From positions 557,596,374-557,660,373 of the forward strand of contig CM077115.1 in the NCBI GenBank assembly GCA_039619475.1: a stretch of 64,000 bases of DNA. Direction: 5' to 3'. The notes beneath the pieces are model-generated. The model saw only the letters and a program-made list of their open reading frames with translations. It had not been told where the DNA came from and ran no database searches. Positions 10,732 through 21,700 of the stretch are shown piece after piece (the first letter of the stretch is position 1; each line of letters begins with the position of its first letter). Made by a program: the position numbers and the translations under genes. Source of the DNA: Icerya purchasi (taxonomy: Eukaryota; Arthropoda; Insecta; Hemiptera; Monophlebidae).

Positions 10732-12615
10732 CAGTAAATAAAAATTTAATTTTAAAAGAAACGGAAGATACGAAGGAAACCCTATTTCTAGGTATAGTAA
10801 ATGATATTCATGTCTGGATCACAATCCAATATGATCTTTGTTGTTTTCTTAGTTAACAGATTAATGATTTCTCATTTTCTTTTTCTTCGTCGAACTCGCC
10901 GTTAAAAGGCATTTTGTTTCATATAAATATTTCATTGTAACAAATAATCCACAAGTAATTTTTGTTAACTAGTACAATATCAGCTTTATCATTCGGAAAT
11001 TTAAAATTTTTGCATTATTTTCTATATTCAGCCGAATTTCATTTTATTCGAAAATGGAAAACTCTTTTCAATCGTTTCAAAACCGGATGCTAAACACCTT
11101 CTCTGTTCTAAAAAAATACGAGTCTGCAGACCTTTAAAAAGGAAACAATCGAAATCACATTAATTAAGCCTTGCTTTAACCTTTTTTCGTTAAAAATATA
11201 CGGGGAGAGTTTGAAAATACTACATGAACAGAGGTATAACTTTCGTTATGTGAAAATCAAATGTTTTTTTTCTGTTTTGTTTTCATTCTCAATTATGTAA
11301 ATAAAATAGCAGCTATGATGCGGTTAATAATTTTAAAGTGAATTATTATTCGCGTGTTTTTTGACAAAAGTTATGTTAACTTCTTTAAGAGCAAAAAATG
11401 ATGGTTCCAAAATGGAGGGGGTGTAGGCAGTGCGTTTACCTCCCCTTATCTCTTCATCATTAGTAAATCCTTCAGGTTCCCTCCCTTCTGCTATCTTTTT
11501 ACAGCTGAGTCAATTAATAATTTTTCGTGCAATTACCCTCATTTCTATTCAAATTCCTCATTATTTCCGATTCGAAAAACGTCCTTCAAGCGATTTCGTC
11601 TCCTCCTGCTCATTCCTCTAACAGTATTATTTTCTTTTCTTTTCAGTCGTATATTCCGAACGTCATGACTACCTACACGTACATTAAAGCTGTACAAAAT
11701 GGGTAGCGTTCGTGGTAACTGTTATATGTAACGCGAGTGTACACGCAAGAATACACTTGGAACTGATTGGAAATGTTTGATTTGTCACACTATAAATGCA
11801 GCCCCATATGTGCTTTCTGTATATTAACCGGCGCGCATATGATGATATACGTGATGGTTTTCCATTGATTTCCGCGTGATTATTAGCGAGTATTTAATTT
11901 AATTTTTGTAATAATTTATGTCGTCACTTGGGATCAAACTCAAGACTTACGTAGTGGGAAGCCAAGTTTTATCGATTTCCAATGGCAATGACACGATAGA
12001 TTTTCTAGCTCGGTCAGTCGCCCCCTCAATGACCCTTTCTCTAGCCACTTTCCAGCTTCCGACTTAGTTCTACTTTGTTTGGATAAATACCCTTCTTTAT
12101 TCTCTAATCCCGCTTCGCACTATCGTCTCATGCACAACCGGCACCAAGTAGCCTTGGTTTCTTTCCATTCAGTTCAGTCGTCGTTTTGTTATTGTATCCT
12201 TAATCAAATTAAGAATTAATCATTCTCTTCTTCCCGCTTCTCGCTTTCGTTTTTTTTTTTCTATCTCCTTCTCCTTACTGTGTCCCATGTACCACTGTGA
12301 TTCTCCTTCTGAATGCGACGCAAACAGAGTTTTCTTCGGATGTTCTTAGCAAACGTTCCCTTTTGTATTGGAAAATCTTAGCTTTTGGCCTTCGGGCTCC
12401 TTACAGTGCTTCCTTTATTTTTTCCTTTCCATCTCCATCAATATTTCTCTTACTTCGGTCCTTTGTTCTTTTCATCTCCTATCGTTCTGAAATCTAATTT
12501 CCTAGCATAATACATTCAAGTGATTGGGTCAAAGACGATATACCCAACACAAAAAAAAAAAACAAAAAATAAAACGCTTCAGTTCAGTTCACGCGTTTTG
12601 TAATAAATTCAACTT
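10732..12615. other. Unassigned, mostly AT-rich
   Basis: No domain or repeat identified. 12030-12500 is pyrimidine-rich on the plus strand and has broken open stretches (for example 12297-12497) of the kind left by decayed retrotransposon ORFs. I cannot match a domain. Confidence 0.35.
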
Positions 12616-12689
12616 ACAAACGTAAAATCATTAGCTTTTGTCTAAATGTTCGGTACGCATACGAATGAGTAACGATTGTGTATGATGGT

Positions 12690-13019
12690 TATTCTTGTTT
12701 GAAAATACTGAACAGAACATATCGCAATAATTCGTTCTTTTTGAACAGTAATAATCTTCAACTTTTTCGCAATGTCATCTATCGCGCCCTTGTACATTGC
12801 TACGCATCCAGCGTTGAAAGGAAACATATTTTAAACAGGACTCTCCATAGCGATCTGAGGATACCATACACGCATGAATATTATAAAGAGCAGTATAGGA
12901 AATTTTTCAATAAGCTGAGGGACAGTGAAAACATTGCAATTGCCAGCATGCATCATAGAAACATTCAAGCGAGAAGGCTTAAAAGAGTATGGACCAGAGA
13001 CATCCTGGACCCAGGTTAA
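12690..13019 (+). pseudogene. C-terminal end of Jockey-type ORF2
   Basis: An open stretch of about 110 codons ending at TAA (13017-13019). It aligns by eye with the thumb and tail that follow the Jockey RT catalytic core: LNRTYRNNSFFLNSNNLQLF corresponds to the L-L-N-R-x-S-x-L-S-x-x-N-K-L-L-L-Y block. HSDLRIPYTHEYY corresponds to H-x-D-L-x-I-P-T. There is no catalytic residue because everything upstream is missing. It cannot make a working enzyme. The ATG at 12678 is incidental. Confidence 0.65.
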
Positions 13020-13053
13020 GAAGATCCTGATTACACTTAGAGACACAGCATAT

Positions 13054-13157
13054 ATAAGCTGGCTATTTTCTCTTTTTGTCTTGTACTAGATTTTACTATT
13101 TGTTAATAAGCTGGCTATTTTCTCTTTTTGTTTTGTACTAGATTTTACTATTTGTTA
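13054..13157 (+). repeat. 52-bp tandem duplication (2 copies)
   Basis: 13054-13105 and 13106-13157 are identical except for one C/T. They lie in the 3' UTR of the Jockey-like fragment. Confidence 0.9.
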
Positions 13158-13360
13158 TCTTGGCTTATCTACTTATTTTACGTACTTTACGCACTTTAAG
13201 GTTGTAATACTATTATTTATGTCCTTTTTCAAGGGAAACAGGCATATAAAACTGTAATTATTACTTAAGTTTAACCTATAATTAAGCTGTTAGCCTCGCC
13301 AATTGTGGTCAACAGACCGGGGTGGCTTAGAAAGAAAAAAAAAAAAAGAAAAAAAAAAAA

Positions 13361-16300
13361 CGTATAACCGTGAAAAGTTTAAACTAGATAAAGATGGATA
13401 AGAGGAAAAAAGTTACGCTTAGAATAGCGCTCGATTTCACGTAAACGTCGAAGGGATGATAAATAGCGAGCGAAAAACGGTTTCGCAGAACATGTGTACC
13501 AGTGTGCCTCTATTATCTGCCTGTGCAAAGTATTTTTGATATGGAATCCGCCGAGTACCGAAAAAGGAAAAGAAAAAAACTTTCGCCAAAGTTACGTTGC
13601 GTTAAAATGGATTTTTCAACGAAAGCGTGTTGCTTTATTATTTAAAATCGAGAGCCGGTGCAAGTCGGCCTATTAAATATGAATCCTAAAAATGAGCTTG
13701 ATGGCTCGATTGGTAGGCTACTGACTCGCTCGAAGATCCGCTTGAAGACTTTTCATTACGTACAAGGGCGTAACGCGATTTCGTGACGCCACGGTAATTC
13801 TGCTACAATAGGTGTACAATAACGAATACAACTCTAAAACTACCGATAGAAGGGTGAGAAAAATGGATAGAGAGAGAGAGCGAAAAAGAGAAATGATTTT
13901 ATGTTTTAGCTAAGCATAATGTGATTGCAACGTGCGCGTATTACTCGGAATGGCATCAATAAAGCGACATGTTAAAGAGGGCTTTTTTAAGGGAAATAGA
14001 AGAATATTTGTACTATTCGGCTTCCATTTTTCCGGGATAAATAATGCCCTGGAACAGCAACGTGAAATAATAATTAGTAAAAAAAGAGTTGGTCGCCTAA
14101 TAAAATAGCCTTGGCTGTTTCGAAGGAGAGACTGCCGGCGCGTGCAGAGCGGTCAACGCGCCGAAAGCCTCGTTGTTCCCGGTAAGTAGCTTTAAAATGA
14201 GGGCACGCTTGGTTCCGTTTTAGTATTCTATTTTTCGTCGATCTCGGCTATAGTCGTGAATTGCGAATTACCGTCAAATTCTTGTCAATGTCGACGATGC
14301 TGTTTAGTTAGCACTTCCGGCATGGTTTAATTAGTCGACTAGTCGCGCTAATCCATCTTCGGCTGGCCAGTCGAGGTCTGCTACTCCTCTGACCGAGATA
14401 ATAGTGGGACACCGGTGTTATTGTTCTTGCTAAATGTGACGTGCATTCGGCAACCGATTCTGCGTCCGTCCTACGCGACGATCGGTCACTCTGGACGATA
14501 ACTCTGAGTATGTAATATTACCTTTTAGCGACGTTACGAAGTTGATGGCGCACTGCCTGTCTCTCTCTCTCTCTCTCTCTCTCTGTGTGACGGAACTTAA
14601 AAGAGAACCTTTTTCACATTTGTCTGGCGAGCGGACCGAAGGAAATAGGTTAAAGTTCGGATCAGCAGGAGCACGGTCACACCTACGCGAGACGACGGTA
14701 ATGGCGGTCCGATTTACAAATTCGCACGAAGGCAACAAAAGTAATAATCGTGTGTAACGAGCTGCGCTCTATGTTCGAGATGGTGGTTGACAGTGATCTG
14801 AATAATATTACCAGTTGTCGTCGTAAAATAAAATGGAATGAAATTCAGCGAGAAAGCGAGCGGAAAGAGAAGCAACCGGGACTGGAAAATAAATTCCGGG
14901 CAGCCACGCATCTACACAATTCCGCTGTCTTGTTCGAGGCGATAACAATCTGCGAATGGAAGTCTGCGCGCGTTTTCGATCGGCGCTGCACTTCGAACTG
15001 ATTTTAATCGTCGAGTCGTCGCGTGAAACAAACCTTCTTAAACATCGATAAGTATCGATAGCCGCATGCATCCGATTCAGCGATCTCACGATCTAAGCGG
15101 TCGTCATCGTTTTATGTTTTTGATCTGCGACCGGAGATAACATCGACCGTTGCGTTCGCATCGACCAGAGAGCAGCACTCAAGCTCTGTACTATGTGTTT
15201 GTGGATGATCATCATATCGAGCGGGAGGGCCATGCGAGGTCTCTTAATCGAATTGACAAGTTTAAATAATGAGTGTATCATAGAGGTTGCTCGATATGAA
15301 TTGATTTTGAGATATTATTAAAAGCGAAGAAGGATCGAAGATGTGTAATATATACATCATTCCGAGCAGCACACATTAATCACAAGTCTCTCTAAGCTGT
15401 GCTAGGCGTGCGCGCGTGTGTGTGGCGTCTATGTCGGATTTGTATGCTGTAAATTTCGTACGTTATGTGGCGCGTTCGGACGAATACTAGGAGCAAACTG
15501 ACCCGTACAAAGGAATATGCCATTTATTCAGAGTACGTCTATTCACTCATTTTTCACCGGATCGCTTTTATTTTCCTTTCAGAAGAGTCGCGCGCGCTTG
15601 TGTCCGTGTGTTAATCGCGCGCGCCACCGCTCCAACACGCATCGGACTAACAATGATGAGAATATTCCGCAGAGACATGACTCTCATCTGCGAAGAAGCG
15701 GAATTCGTTTGTCTTGCTCGGATATCATTGCGAGAGCGCGTGAAGTAAAAATTAACCTGAATCTATCCCCCCTCCCATCCACCCCCCATAGGGTTATTGA
15801 ACCTCCGTGCATCTTTTAATATATAATGTGGACACGATTAATAATTTTTCGGCCTATCACGTTGATATATGACGGATTATTAGTATAGTAGGCCTATGTC
15901 AAACGATATGTAGACAATGGGACCATTATCACGATTATCTCCGTTCTCTCTTTGTTTATTAGCCTATTGTGTTTTGTTATCATCGGTCCCATCGCGAATA
16001 AATGCTGTCGTTGCCTGTAAAATTTCGGCAATTCTGACTTCTGAGCGAAGTCGATATTCTAAATGCAAAATTTAATTGTGTTCCGTTTTTTTTTCTTTTC
16101 CGAAATCCATTCAGTTTGTTTTTACTTGAAGGAAACGCAGTCACAGACCGATTTTCTCCGATGACTTAAATATATTCGTTTTTTCCCCCATTTTAATGTG
16201 TAGTAATCCGTTCTACCGATTTACTTTACCGGGGGGACCTTCTCTACTGTTGATCATATGGCGACACAACGTAATTTCTAATTGCATTCCCGACTACAGT

Positions 16301-17458
16301 TGAAGAGTAGAATGCTGCCTAAATTGAACTGATTTCTTTTTTATTTTCTGTTTTTTTTTTTCTTTTTTTTCCCCTTTAAGTGTAGTGTGTCATCGACAAT
16401 GAATTCATTGTGAAAATTAATTTTTGTAAACTATTTGCGCCAGACCCAATAATGACTGTGAGATGAATGTACGTATGAATTTGTTCAGCAAGAACAGTTA
16501 TCGAAGCTCAATGAATTAATTAAAAAACCCGTGTATATTTAAACATTTTGTATACGGGAAATGCCTACAAACATCGTTATACCTAAAAATAGTGTTTAGT
16601 CGTTGTTCAGTCGTCTAAATCCGAATCGTCAGAGAAAGTTTCACGGATAATCAAAAAGAGACGGCTATTTAGAGATAGAATAAGTAATGGATGACTTTGT
16701 TAATTTTACGTAAACTTTCTTTGGATAATGTCGCAAAAATTGGTTGCAAATGTATAATTTAGATACCGCTATTATTGATTAATGAAAATCTAATAGTATC
16801 TGCATCTATCTGTGAATCGGCGTGTTAGTTAAAACTGGAATTTTGCATAAACATATTGTAATGAGCACATTACGTTGACATATATATATATATATATATT
16901 AAAATAATAATCAAACTAAACCAAATCGAAATGTATTTTACAATTTACAATTTCTAAAATTTACAAAAATTTACATTTTAATATGTTTACGCCGTTTATG
17001 CGCATAATTGCACAAGTAACGGAAGTATAAATGATTGTACATGTGCTAAATATATGTTCAGCAAAATTCAAATTTATTATTTGCCAAGCGAAAATTTATT
17101 TTATATAGTAGAATGTCAAAAGAAAGAGAATTATTGCTGACTATTCAAGAGCTTAAGCTAAACTAGTATGGTCATATTCATCGTAATCAAAAGTATCACT
17201 CGCTGCAACCGGTGTTATACAAAAAAAGTTTTTGGTAAAAGAAGCGTAGGTAGAAAAAAGCTACAGTGAGGGGTAGATCTACACCGAAGGTGCCGATGTT
17301 CGCAATAGGACTTAAATAATGTTGCCACTGGCAAAGTGAAGGTTCCCTAAACTTGGTTCGGAGACGGCATAAATAAGAAGAAGAACACCTTTTGTTTAGC
17401 TCATGTTTACAATGTCCCATTAATATTTAAACAATAAAAAAACATACTTAAATCTAAG
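13361..17458. other. Unassigned; long GC-richer CpG-containing stretch
   Basis: 13680-15800 is among the most GC-rich parts of the window. It has several short overlapping open frames on both strands (for example 14430-14738 and 14808-15089 on minus; 14750-15001 and 15517-15819 on plus), none with a known motif. A consensus splice donor CCG|GTAAGTA occurs at 14181. A (CT)n run is at about 14559-14584. 15900-17450 is AT-rich. This could be regulatory DNA or contain an untranslated exon. No function assigned. Confidence 0.35.
14559..14584. repeat. (CT)n microsatellite
   Basis: About 12-13 CT dinucleotides followed by GTGTG. Confidence 0.9.
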
Positions 17459-17472
17459 ATAATAATAATAAT

Positions 17473-17522
<50 letters not shown>
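17459..17522. repeat. (AAT)n microsatellite
   Basis: About 20 AAT units with one early interruption. Confidence 0.95.
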
Positions 17523-17524
<2 letters not shown>

Positions 17525-20134
17525 TAAAAATGTTAAACAAAATTAGAGCGTGTTGAGATAGCGAGTGTGCGGGTAGATGAAATTCAGTTATTAGGTAGGG
17601 TTGATGAACTGAGATCTGTCGTCACCTTCAAGGGATGCGTGCGGTAATCGGTTAATGAACACCGATTTATTCATTGGTAGTGGAGCACCAGATATAGGAC
17701 GGAAAAAGCAAGTTGAAAGATATAGGCGAGGAGTAGAGTCAATATTCAAGTCATGCGGGTGTTCGCCCAATTTCGGTAAGAGTAGCTATTGTCAGGATAT
17801 CCGAAACTACTCACGATCCAGTCAGTAGCGACCAAGTGATCAGATCGCCAAGAAAGTCGAATTCGTTATTTGTAAATTCCGCATAAATTAAAGTTAATAA
17901 ATTCGATTACGGCGTCTTTTCAGAATCTAGTCTCGGACATCGACGTATACCGGCCTGCCTACGAGAAATTTCGATCAACCCAGCTGCAGAAGAGTGATAC
18001 ACCTATATTTGTATAAATTTTAAATATATATTTACAGGGATTATCTTTTTAAGGTCGTCCTGAATTTTTTTTTCGTGAAAAAAAAAAACTACAAAAAAAT
18101 TTAGCATCCTTATTTTAAGCTTAATAATAATTTAAATAAATAAATAATAATCCGGTAAACAAAATTGAATTATACGCCGGTGCTGGTTAGGGGTACCCCT
18201 GAGGCGTTTAGGTACAGTACCGTTACAATATGATGTAGGCATCGGGAAGAGGACTATTTTAAAAAAGCGCTTTTTTCCAGACGCTTTGCCGATATTTAAT
18301 TTTATTGCGGCTACCAGCGGTCGGTAAAAATTGAATTTACCGCTTTAATATTGACAATTTTTTACGAATTAGGTAGGTTTCCGTATTTCTTACAATTAAC
18401 GAAAACTGCCGTGTTAATAGTTCAGTGACATCTAATGAATAACCGTGATTTAATTCGTCGAAGAACTGAAGTTTTACGATAGTCGCCTGTTTATCATACT
18501 TTTTTTTGACCGTACGAAGCTCTGCTTGTTAGTATTTTTATAGTTCAGTTTACTCTATTCAGCTTATTAATGTTGCTACAAAAATCTCCGTTTTTCGTTG
18601 GACGAATGTATGATAAATTCTTCGATGTAACATTGTATAAAATTATGTCATCAGACCAGCAGAATACCCAAACGAGGAAACATAAATAAATAAAAAAAAG
18701 AGAACAATTGCGTGTATAATAATCGTTAAGAAGTTGCAGGTGTAATGCGCGCGTTTTAATTACCGGTTTTGTTCTTATGTTTTTAGGTAAGTGTTTCCGT
18801 AATTGGCATACTGAAATCGTTTTGAAATACTAATGCGCCTTCTGAAAAACGGCTGCCTAGTTTTATTGCATATTTTGTTCAGCGCTGATGGGGTATTATT
18901 TTATATATTTTACCGTTAATTTATTTTCCGTCACTTAATTGTCGTCCGGACAGAACGATTTTCTTCAACAATTTTAGCGGAGAAAATTTTAATTAAGCTG
19001 TTGATGATTACTCGGGAAAACATATTGATAACTTTCACTAGATCGATAATTAAAAAGAAAATGCTGGCAAATTAATACGACGAATTAATTAATCGCACGA
19101 AATCATACAATGTTGTTTCAGCGGAGTAAAAATCGATATAAAACCTTGATGTAGCATATTTTTTTCGGGAAAGCAATCAGTGGCGACTCTTTGTTGGCCA
19201 TCAACATTCGAAGAAGTCTAGTAGAGATAATCGGTTAGCAGGAGAGCTTGAAGGAGATACAAAAAAAACCTTAGAATTAAAAGAAACACGATTTGTCTAG
19301 AACAACAGAAATAACTGTAAATGTTTATAATACTGACGACAACGAGTGTTAGCGAGGGCCTGGAAAATTCTGCATCCACCATTGACGAGAATTTCGTAAA
19401 ATGATTCGTTTTCAGTTTCAGGCTAGAAAAAACGGAAAAAAAAATAAAAAATGCGTTTAACATTCGATAAGCGGAGGAAATTGTTTTTAAGCATGCTATC
19501 TATCACCGGAGCTGGTAATGGAAGCGAAGTTGACGGAAGTGACTTACGCGCAATATAAAATAAATTGGTGACAGGCTGCTGATGTCAGAATGCCTGCTTC
19601 AAAGTCAACTACTTCCTCTCACCTCAAAAAACTGTCTAAATTAGCTATTCTTTTTTTGTGGAGGGGCCATCAGCCAGGAATCCACATTCAGAAACAAGAA
19701 GAAGGGAAAGAGCGTCAATTAAATTTCGATTCGGTCAGATATTGACAATATAAAGTAACAGGGATAATGGATAATGGATAATGGATAGTGAGGAGATAGA
19801 CAGAATATAGGATGCCAATAAGTAGTTGGGCGCTTGAGTTTGAACAGATGAGAATACGAAGCACAACGAAAGAGACGAACATTCAAAAAAAAACGTAATC
19901 AGTATTGCAGATACCGTTGCTTCATTCAAGTGAGGATGACAATATGGAGAGGAAACAAGGAAAAACGAAACCGAAACAAAGACAGAAATAAAAGAAAAGA
20001 CAGGGGAAGTGAAGGAAAAAACTCAAGGAACCAAGAAACAGGAGGTAGGTTGAATAGATAGATCATTACAAGAGGAGATATCTAACAAAAATTTAAGATA
20101 GAATTTTTTACACAAAAACACCAAATTAGACGAC

Positions 20135-20137
<3 letters not shown>
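17523..20137. other. Unassigned sequence
   Basis: 17550-18000 has the look of an LTR-type regulatory sequence (AATAAA-like words near a CGGCGTCTTTT stretch), but no TG...CA ends with a TSD could be fixed. 19690-20100 is purine-rich with a short GGATAAT repeat at about 19761-19787 and may be decayed element DNA. No domain recognised. Confidence 0.35.
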
Positions 20138-20170
<33 letters not shown>

Positions 20171-21308
20171 GAGTGAGTTCTCGAGCCAAAGAATCCACAA
20201 TCTCAAAATCAACACAGATGGGGAGAGTAGTGAGAAGAGAGAAAATGGTGAAGACAGCGTATGCGAAGAAGAATAATAAAATTTGATGAATTATCAGGAG
20301 CGGGGAGCCAATTGCTTGGAGTCAGAAATGATCGAATAATTGAAAAAGAAGCGACTGGCAGAAGTTAAAAGCCATCAACTGGGCTGTAAAGATGGAACAA
20401 TAGAAAGAGGGAAGATGCAATAATTCCCGAAAATTTAGAATCCGAAAGAATAAAAGAAGCTCCTACATCATTTTGGAGCCATCAGTGAAAATGATTATAT
20501 ATGTTGAAAATTTGGGATTTATAGTATTATAGAATTCATGTTCGACTACTGCTCGAGAAAGGGGTTTGGAATATGAAGGTAGAAAAAATATTTTGAGGGG
20601 ATGGCAGAGACTGGCGAAGTCAAAATATGAGAGATTACTACATGTGATTGCATAAAGCCGAAACGGACTATGACGAAGCTACAGCAGGGATTATTTTCGT
20701 GAGTGAAAAGCGTCAGGTCGTACAAATAGAAAGGTGAGAATGAATAAGAGTGAAGGACATGACGGAGAAATTTTTAGTAGGGAAATATGATAGCCTAAAT
20801 AAGACCCGTGAAGAAACATATTAGGTTTAGTAAGAATTACTGAAATTGGAGAGGATTTAAGAAAACAGTAAGACAAAAGCGTGAATTTTGGATTATATTC
20901 AATTTAGGCAGGCGGGGGAATTGGAAGCACAGCCATATATACGAAAGAACAGTAGTCGAATTTGGAATGGATAACGGATTAATACGAAGCGATGAGTACG
21001 TATGGTTCATCACCGCATTTAGTTGGGGATAGAGCTTTCATTTGGTTTAGCCTTTTAATAAGGAAGATATTCGAAATATTTTTAGAACATGTTGGTCGCT
21101 TTTTAAGGAAAATTCCAAAATATCAGAAGCAAATTTTATAAGGATGGATTAATACAGAATCATAAAGAGTAAAAACAGTGGAAGGAGACTTAGAATGAGA
21201 AATAGAAAGGTGAATTAGAATGATCCGGTGTAATAAAAAATGGATAAAGAGCAGCATTAATGACAGGTACAGTATCGGAGGAAGAAGAAAAAGCAGGAAA
21301 TCATCAAT

Positions 21309-21319
21309 AAAGAGTAAAG
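21309..21319. repeat. TSD of nested insertion, left
   Basis: AAAGAGTAAAG, identical to 21507-21517. Confidence 0.75.
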
Positions 21320-21506
21320 GGAAAGAATTCAAAGGGCGAGAAACAACACTAAAATAGCGTAGATATTAATTTTTCATTTCAACTTCAAGTCGTGCGGTAA
21401 GCTATAGTTGGCGGTACGCAATTATAAGTTCTAATATTATTTTTTTCATGTTGTTCCTCGATTGTTTTTTGCAATAAACTTCTTTCTTTCTTTCTTCTTT
21501 CTTTAA
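21320..21506 (+). mobile_element. 187-bp SINE-like insertion with (CTTT)n tail
   Basis: Removing this segment joins the RT frame across the catalytic FIDD box, and the segment is flanked by the 11-base direct repeat AAAGAGTAAAG. It has no open frame, carries AATAAA near 21474 and ends in a CTTT-repeat tail. A short non-coding unit with TSD and simple-repeat tail fits a SINE or a severely 5'-truncated LINE end. No tRNA-like boxes are obvious in its head. Confidence 0.65.
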
Positions 21507-21517
21507 AAAGAGTAAAG
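21507..21517. repeat. TSD of nested insertion, right
   Basis: AAAGAGTAAAG, the partner of 21309-21319. Confidence 0.75.
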
Positions 21518-21700
21518 CATATAAATAGAAAAATTGAGTTCAAGAGCTTATTAAAGTAAGAAAGAGTAGGATGGGCGCTGAAAAAGTATCAATGCGGGAA
21601 GGAATCTAAAGGACCTTCGGGTAACGCGATAAATGTAAAACATTTCCATTGATTCTTGGAAGAATAACTGCTGGCGAAAGAAGTTCAGTAGATGAAAATT

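Larger units (their letters stand above)
12628..13360 (+). mobile_element. 5'-truncated Jockey-like element ending in poly(A)
   Basis: Contains the end of an ORF2 (to 13018), a 3' UTR with a 52-bp tandem duplication, and an A-rich tail (13332-13360). A degenerate TSD is possible: AAACGTAAAATC at 12616-12627 against AAACGTATAACC after the tail (10 of 12). The start coordinate depends on that match and is tentative. Confidence 0.6.
20138..21700 (-). mobile_element. Decayed RNase H-bearing non-LTR element
   Basis: Minus-strand element whose 3' end is the 30-T run 20138-20167 (poly(A) on the element strand). Pieces in order from the 5' side are an RT region with FIDDFLLF (catalytic YADD box, near 21290-21310), a thumb region, and RNase H motif FTDGSK near 20470-20490. 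These are the same building blocks, in the same order, as the intact element at 55502-62040, but heavily diverged and full of stops. It is split by a 187-bp insertion at 21320-21506. The 5' limit is uncertain (about 21700). Confidence 0.65.
20460..21700 (-). pseudogene. RT-RNase H ORF2 remnant
   Basis: Short open pieces (21123-21332 and 20691-20876 among them) carry RT and post-RT sequence. FIDDFLLF stands where active elements have F/YADDFxxF, so the first residue of YADD is changed to Ile-type but the paired Asp residues are kept. About 800 bp downstream on the minus strand FTDGSK preserves the first catalytic Asp of RNase H. The purine-rich bias of the plus strand makes all minus frames rich in Leu, Ser and Phe. 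It is non-functional. Confidence 0.6.

Noticed and set aside
14430..14738. 102-codon minus-strand frame
   Set aside because: It spans the (CT)n microsatellite (RERERERD run), overlaps a plus-strand frame and has no motif.
17550..18010. Possible solo LTR
   Set aside because: The sequence has an LTR-like flavour (AATAAA-type words, CGGCGTCTTTT), but I could not fix TG...CA ends, a target duplication or a second copy.
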